From Bacillota bacterium (GTDB lineage: Bacteria; Bacillota; Dehalobacteriia; UBA4068), in assembly GCA_009778255.1 (NCBI GenBank), contig WRKD01000135.1, positions 1-8,386 on the forward strand: a DNA stretch of 8,386 bases. The letters are read 5' to 3'. Below are positions 4,951-8,386 of the stretch, in pieces. Position 1 is the first letter of the stretch. Each line of letters opens with the position of its first letter. The notes under the pieces were generated by a model. That model did not search any database. It had not been told where the DNA came from and saw only the letters and a list, made by a program, of their open reading frames with translations. The position numbers and the translations under genes are program-made.

Positions 4951-4996
4951 ATTCCATTGTTTTTTCCATTAAAACATAGTGGAAATGTATTGGAAT
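4951..4996. repeat. Dyad-arranged TTCCA repeats, candidate integrase arm-binding sites
   Basis: ATTCCA (4951-4956) and TTCCA (4964-4968) are mirrored by TGGAA (4980-4984) and TGGAAT (4991-4996), with 7- and 6-base gaps, so the block has near two-fold symmetry. It lies between the integrase stop and the tRNA, where arm-type sites of an attachment site are expected. The integrase has a basic N-terminal domain of the kind that binds such sites. Binding is inferred from position and repetition only. Confidence 0.4.
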
Positions 4997-5035
4997 ATGA
5001 GGGTCACTTGTCAAATAATTTGTGCAATTACACAA

Positions 5036-5066
5036 CAGCTATCCGCATGGATAGCTGCTTTTATTT
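5036..5066 (+). terminator. Intrinsic terminator after the integrase
   Basis: CAGCTATCC (5036-5044) and GGATAGCTG (5049-5057) form a perfect 9-bp stem with a GCAT loop, followed by CTTTTATTT. It ends the integrase transcript just before it would run antisense into the tRNA gene. The hairpin could also act on the tRNA transcript from the other strand, though its T-run is poor in that direction. Confidence 0.8.
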
Positions 5067-5068
5067 GT

Positions 5069-5110
5069 TGGAGCGGGTGATGGGAATCGAACCCACGTAG
5101 CTAGCTTGGA
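5069..5110. other. Probable prophage attachment site (att) within tRNA-Gly 3' half
   Basis: A tyrosine integrase gene ends 130 bases away and reads toward this tRNA end. Integrases of this class usually recombine in the anticodon-loop to T-arm part of a tRNA, carrying an identical 3' segment so the tRNA stays whole. The interval given covers the anticodon loop to the CCA end. No second copy is visible in the window, as expected if the other att lies to the left, so the core length is unknown. Confidence 0.65.
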
Positions 5111-5142
5111 AGGCTAGAGCTCTGCCATTGAGCTACACCCGC
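5069..5142 (-). tRNA. tRNA-Gly (anticodon UCC)
   Basis: The - strand gives a full cloverleaf of 74 nt including an encoded CCA. The 7-bp acceptor stem is GCGGGTG / CACCCGC, the D stem GCTC / GAGC, and the anticodon stem CTAGC / GCTAG around the loop CTTCCAA, whose anticodon TCC reads GGA (and GGG) glycine codons. The T arm is GTGGG / CCCAT with loop TTCGATT. The 3' end faces the integrase, so it is the probable integration target, restored by the phage copy of the core. All stems are intact, so the gene should be functional. Confidence 0.97.
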
Positions 5143-5154
5143 ATATGCTATTTA

Positions 5155-5183
5155 AGTATAGCGCAAATATGCGCGCGCCGCAA
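5155..5183 (-). promoter_or_regulatory. tRNA-Gly promoter
   Basis: On the - strand TTGCGG (5183-5178) and TATACT (5160-5155) are 17 bases apart. Transcription would begin only a few bases before the mature 5' end of the tRNA at 5142. The promoter lies immediately after the murA stop, so the tRNA can be transcribed alone or by read-through from murA, after which no clear terminator is seen. Confidence 0.6.
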
Positions 5184-5186
5184 GCT

Positions 5187-6440
5187 TTATTCTTCTATAA
5201 TTTGAATTTTGGCGCCCACGGCTGCAAGTTTTCCACAAATGTTTTCATAACCACGCTCTATATGATGGATATGGCTAATTTTTGTTTGTCCTTCGGCGGC
5301 TAAAGAAGCTATTATCATAGCCGCGCCGGCCCTTAAATCGGTTGCTTCTACAGATGCGCCGTGTAAACGTTTTATGCCGTTTATTACGGCGCTGTGCCCG
5401 GCGGTTTTAATATCGGCAGACATCTTTTTTAGCTCTTCGGCATGACGAAAACGGTTTTCGAAAACTGTTTCGGTGATCACGCTTACTCCGCCGGCTAAAG
5501 TAAGCAGAGCCATGAATTGAGCTTGTAGATCGGTAGGGAAGCCCGGGTAGGGTAGTGTTTTAACATCTACGGGTATCAAATGTTTATTCCCAATCACATG
5601 CACACCGTCATAGCCTTCTTCCACTTTAACACCGGCTTCTTTCAGTTTGGCTATTACGGATTTTATATGCTCTGTAATAACATTGGTGATGATAAGCTCG
5701 CCGCCTGTTGCCGCTGCCATTACCATAAAGCTACCCGCTTCAATACGATCCGGAATTACGGTATGGCGGGCTGGGTTTAGGTTTTTGACGCCTTCTATGC
5801 GTATAATATTCGTACCTGCGCCTTTAATATTCGCCCCCATGGCGCATAACATATTCGACAAATCTACTATTTCCGGTTCTTCGGCGGCATTGCCGATCAC
5901 TGTATGACCTTCGGCTAGCGCGGCAGCCATCATTAAGTTTTCTGTGGCGCCTACGCTGGGGAAATCTAAATATATCTGATTGCCGTGCATACGGTTTACC
6001 GTGGCTTCAATATAGCCGTCGGCAATGCTAATTTCCGCGCCCAGTGCTTCCAAACCTTTTAAATGTAAATCTATGGGGCGCGCGCCAATAGCGCAGCCCC
6101 CCGGTAAAGACATGCGGGCATGACCATAGCGGGCCAATAATGGCCCCATTACTAAAAAAGAGGCGCGCATTTTTTGCACTAATGCGGAGGGCGCTTCTGT
6201 TTTTTTTATACCGGAACTATTTATATGCAAGCAGCCGCAAATATAATCACAGCTAGAGCCAAGGCTGTTTAATACCGCACTCATTACATCTACATCTGCC
6301 AGCCAGGGGACGTCCTCTATTACAGAGAGACCGTCTGTTAATAAAGTGGCAGCCATTAAAGGTAATACGGAATTTTTTGCGCCGCTTACCTCTATTTGAC
6401 CGCGCAATGTTTTGCCGCCTTCCACCACGATCTTTCTCAA
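5187..6440 (-). CDS. murA: UDP-N-acetylglucosamine 1-carboxyvinyltransferase (MurA)
   Basis: Encodes 417 residues, full length for the family. MurA transfers enolpyruvyl from phosphoenolpyruvate to UDP-GlcNAc in the cytoplasm, the first committed step of peptidoglycan precursor synthesis. Visible hallmarks are Lys22-Asn23 in SGAKNSVLP; the catalytic loop LPGGCAIGARPIDLHL with Cys116, the residue alkylated by fosfomycin; Asp304 in YPGFPTDLQAQ; Arg330 in ENRF; Arg370 in DLRAGAA; and Arg396 near IERGYEN. Presence of Cys rather than Asp in the loop predicts fosfomycin sensitivity of the enzyme. The start is a TTG (6440-6438) with GGAGG at 6452-6448, and no better start lies near. The gene is 66 bases after the M23 peptidase gene, same strand, with no clear terminator between, so they are probably co-transcribed. 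Bacillota often have two MurA copies; which one this is cannot be told here. Confidence 0.97.
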   Translation of the reverse strand: MRKIVVEGGKTLRGQIEVSGAKNSVLPLMAATLLTDGLSVIEDVPWLADVDVMSAVLNSLGSSCDYICGCLHINSSGIKKTEAPSALVQKMRASFLVMGPLLARYGHARMSLPGGCAIGARPIDLHLKGLEALGAEISIADGYIEATVNRMHGNQIYLDFPSVGATENLMMAAALAEGHTVIGNAAEEPEIVDLSNMLCAMGANIKGAGTNIIRIEGVKNLNPARHTVIPDRIEAGSFMVMAAATGGELIITNVITEHIKSVIAKLKEAGVKVEEGYDGVHVIGNKHLIPVDVKTLPYPGFPTDLQAQFMALLTLAGGVSVITETVFENRFRHAEELKKMSADIKTAGHSAVINGIKRLHGASVEATDLRAGAAMIIASLAAEGQTKISHIHHIERGYENICGKLAAVGAKIQIIEE

Positions 6441-6506
6441 AGATTTGCCTCCAAAGCGTATTTATTGAACAATATTCAACGTCGGCTCTAATAATCCTGC
6501 ATATAT

Positions 6507-7691
6507 TTATCTGCCTAAATATGGATGCGGGTCGGTATGACTGCCATTTAAGCGTACTTCGAAATGCAGATGATTCCCTGTACTCTGGCCGGTGGAGCCC
6601 ACATAGCCAATAACTTTTGTGCGCGCTACCATGTCTCCTTCATTATAACTTCCGAAGCGGGACATATGAGCATACAGGGTTACTATGCCGCCGCCATGAT
6701 CTACCATTATAGCCTGACCATAGCCGCCCAGCCAACCGCGGAATATTATTTCTCCGGAACCTACGGCGTAAATTTCCGTACCGCCGGGCGCGCCGATATC
6801 TATACCTGTATGCATGATGTTTCTTTTTAAAATAGGATGAAAACGGTTGCCGTATTCAGATGTGATATTGGTTTTATCTGAAGGTAGGGGCCAGATAAAT
6901 TGTCCGCCATAGTAGGCCACTTTGGGGCGCTTAGCCAATTCTTTATTGATCAATTCTTCAACTTCTTTATCTGCTGCCACCATTTCTTCATGTTGAGCTT
7001 CCAACTGAGCTATGGTCATGGTCAATTCGTTGGCGGCTTTTGCTTTGTTTTGATGTAAATTAGATAATTCGGTATTTCTATTTTCCAATTCCGCTAAAAC
7101 ATACTCTTCATCCGCCTTTGCTTTTTGTAGTTTAGCTTCTTCTTGCTCTATTAGTTGGCGTTCTGTATTAATATCTTCCAACACCTCTTTATCTTGAATC
7201 ATAATACGATGCACCATATCGTAGAGTACAATATATTCGTCGAAGCTGGCTGAACTAAAAAGTACGTCTGTCATGGTTATATCGCCATTTATATATATAT
7301 CTTTTAAACGGCTTTCCAAATAAGCCTGGCGTTCATTTAAACGTACCGTAGCATCTGCTATGGCTGTTTGAGCTGATACAATTTGTTCATTTAAGGCGTT
7401 GACTGTAGTTTCCGCCGCGTCTATTTGAAGCCCCACCGTTACCAGCTGTGCGTCTAAAGCAACTATTTCCTGCTCGAAAGCTGTTTTTTTCGTTTTACTG
7501 GCGGCAATATCTTTCACCAATTGTTTTTGATTTTCCTTCAGCTCAAGCTGCCTTTCCAGAAAAGCGTTCAGCTTATCTTCTTGAAAATCTTCATTGCCCG
7601 CCGTAGCCCACCCCGGGCCTAAAACCAGCATCAGTAAAAGTAAAAGGCCGATCAGGGTAACAAAGCGTTGATAACGTAGTTTACGCAGCAT
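6507..7691 (-). CDS. Secreted coiled-coil LytM/M23 peptidase, EnvC-like
   Basis: Encodes 394 residues from ATG 7691, with AGGAGG at 7706-7701. Residues 1-31 form a signal peptide: a basic start (LRKLRYQR), a Leu-rich core and a GWATA cleavage region. Residues about 35-255 are a long Gln/Glu/Lys-rich coiled coil in two parts, interrupted near 130-165 by a segment (DIYINGDITMTDVLFSSASF) common to EnvC/PcsB-type proteins. Residues about 265-392 form the LytM domain with zinc ligands His294 and Asp298 (HTGID), catalytic His342 (LYAHMS), and His374/His376 in GNHLHFEVR. All key residues are present, so unlike E. coli EnvC it should itself cut peptidoglycan cross-links. It lies 65 bases behind ftsX, matching the known pairing in which FtsEX controls a coiled-coil partner outside the membrane at division. 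murA follows on the same strand. Confidence 0.93.
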   Translation of the reverse strand: MLRKLRYQRFVTLIGLLLLLMLVLGPGWATAGNEDFQEDKLNAFLERQLELKENQKQLVKDIAASKTKKTAFEQEIVALDAQLVTVGLQIDAAETTVNALNEQIVSAQTAIADATVRLNERQAYLESRLKDIYINGDITMTDVLFSSASFDEYIVLYDMVHRIMIQDKEVLEDINTERQLIEQEEAKLQKAKADEEYVLAELENRNTELSNLHQNKAKAANELTMTIAQLEAQHEEMVAADKEVEELINKELAKRPKVAYYGGQFIWPLPSDKTNITSEYGNRFHPILKRNIMHTGIDIGAPGGTEIYAVGSGEIIFRGWLGGYGQAIMVDHGGGIVTLYAHMSRFGSYNEGDMVARTKVIGYVGSTGQSTGNHLHFEVRLNGSHTDPHPYLGR

Positions 7692-7756
7692 AAAGCAAAT
7701 CCTCCTATAATATGAAAATGAATTATTGTCAACTCAAATGCGCGGCTGCACGGTTT

Positions 7757-8386
7757 TTATACTTCCAAGAAGCGTGTGAGTGATATGAGGCTGCCGAATA
7801 TTCCCATAAAAATGCCGGCGGCTAATGTAAAAATCATGGTATTGAACCAAATATCTTGCAGATTAAGCATCATAACAAAGGATAAATTAGCGGAAAGCCA
7901 TTGACCGGCGCTTTGATAACAAAATATTACCAAACCTGTGGCTAGCGCCGAGCCAATAAGACCCAAAAGTAATCCCTCTAAAAAGAAAGGCCAACGAATA
8001 AAAGCATTGGTAGCGCCCACCCATTTCATTACCATGATCTCTTTTTTGCGTGAAAATACCGTGAGGCGAATAGTCATGGCTACCAGCACCACCGCCGCTA
8101 TAGCCAGTAAAGCCATAATAAGCAAGCCGACCCGGCGCATGGTATTGGTAAGTGAAAAAAGCATTTGTACGCTTTCCCGGCCATATTTTACATTTCCCAA
8201 GCCAATTTGTACAATGCGCTCTACCGCTTTTGCTATCTCTTCTACCACATCGGTACTGGCGGCGGTGATGGAATAACGATTAGGCAGGGGATTGCGTCCA
8301 CCTAAAGTTGTGGCAAGATCGGTGCCAAAACGCTGGCTTAAATCGGCTAAACCTTCTGCGCGATCTACATATTCTACTTTAGCCAC
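7757..8386 (-). CDS. ftsX: Cell-division protein FtsX (N-terminal part outside window)
   Basis: The frame is open to the right edge; the GTG at 8386 is internal, and with a family length near 295-300 residues about a third is missing, including the first membrane helix. The visible 210 residues hold the end of the extracytoplasmic domain (ending near VKYGRESVQMLFSL), then three membrane helices: VGLLIMALLAIAAVVLVAM, FLEGLLLGLIGSALATGLVI and FNTMIFTLAAGIFMGIFGSL. The segment RKKEIMVMKWVGATNAFIR between the first two is the conserved cytoplasmic coupling region of FtsX/MacB-type permeases that contacts the FtsE ATPase. FtsX with FtsE forms an ABC-type complex that transmits ATP hydrolysis to a peptidoglycan hydrolase or its activator; the LytM gene directly behind it is the obvious partner. 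ftsE is expected just beyond the edge. Confidence 0.95.
   Translation of the reverse strand: MAKVEYVDRAEGLADLSQRFGTDLATTLGGRNPLPNRYSITAASTDVVEEIAKAVERIVQIGLGNVKYGRESVQMLFSLTNTMRRVGLLIMALLAIAAVVLVAMTIRLTVFSRKKEIMVMKWVGATNAFIRWPFFLEGLLLGLIGSALATGLVIFCYQSAGQWLSANLSFVMMLNLQDIWFNTMIFTLAAGIFMGIFGSLISLTRFLEV

Larger units (their letters stand above)
1..5110. mobile_element. Right-hand part of a prophage integrated at tRNA-Gly
   Basis: The + strand runs from tail protein genes through holin and endolysin to a tyrosine integrase that reads toward the 3' end of a tRNA-Gly gene, after which only chromosomal envelope genes follow. Integration at the 3' end of a tRNA gene by this integrase class is well established, so the right boundary should fall inside the tRNA, roughly between the anticodon loop and the CCA end. 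The exact crossover cannot be set because the second copy of the core lies beyond the left edge. The end coordinate is therefore approximate. Structural and lysis genes appear intact, and one passenger gene (DUF2335) is broken. Confidence 0.9.

Noticed and set aside
4932..5068. A second copy of the tRNA-Gly 3' end as the other attachment site
   Set aside because: No tRNA-like segment is repeated here or elsewhere in the window; the other copy must be outside.
5161..5186. GCGCA / TGCGC hairpin after murA as a terminator
   Set aside because: The stem is only five pairs, has no T-tract and lies in the spacer of the tRNA promoter.
7710..7732. TTGACA on the - strand between ftsX and the M23 gene as a promoter
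   Set aside because: With 17-base spacing the -10 would be TATAGG overlapping the AGGAGG ribosome site, so a transcript from it would lack the site. TATTAT as an alternative is only 14 bases away.
1..8386. CRISPR arrays or insertion sequences
   Set aside because: No regularly spaced direct repeats and no transposase motif were seen on either strand.

Overview
The window is the end of a prophage joined to chromosomal cell-envelope genes, with a tRNA-Gly gene at the junction. The organism looks like a Bacillota (Firmicutes) bacterium of moderate G+C, possibly a Negativicutes or clostridial lineage. This rests on strong AGGAGG ribosome sites, Gram-positive-type phage lysis proteins and an ftsX / LytM-peptidase / murA order. 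Genus cannot be read from the sequence.

Left part (1 to about 3000, + strand) is the late end of a phage genome: the C-terminal part of a fibronectin-III tail or host-contact protein, a small protein with two CBM5/12-like modules, then a lysis cassette of a membrane-anchored helical protein, a Hol44-type holin and an M15A peptidase with a C-terminal copper-amine-oxidase-like domain. Between the tail genes and the lysis cassette sits a 330-base module (about 1360-1690). It has a near-consensus promoter, a 34-residue hydrophobic peptide gene, a 14-bp hairpin over the end of that gene, an intrinsic terminator, and 5' and 3' segments that can pair over 29 positions with one mismatch. A second near-consensus promoter faces it on the - strand. 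This resembles a type I toxin-antitoxin or other structured-RNA locus and is the most interesting part of the window.

Middle part (3000-3800) holds an opposite-strand pair of small genes with their own promoter: a 70-residue unknown protein and a 3'-truncated DUF2335 remnant. It also holds a gene-free stretch with a strong intrinsic terminator and a possible small RNA. A tyrosine integrase with its own consensus promoter follows (3796-4938). Short dyad-arranged repeats and a terminator separate it from tRNA-Gly(UCC) at 5069-5142 on the - strand. The prophage abuts the 3' end of that tRNA, the usual arrangement for integration into a tRNA gene; the second attachment copy must lie left of the window.

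Right part (5187-8386, - strand) is chromosomal. In transcription order it reads ftsX (5' end outside the window), a secreted coiled-coil LytM/M23 peptidase of the EnvC type, then murA, then the tRNA-Gly gene with its own promoter. FtsX is the membrane part of the FtsEX complex that controls periplasmic or wall hydrolase activation at division, the neighbouring peptidase is its likely partner, and MurA makes the first committed peptidoglycan precursor.
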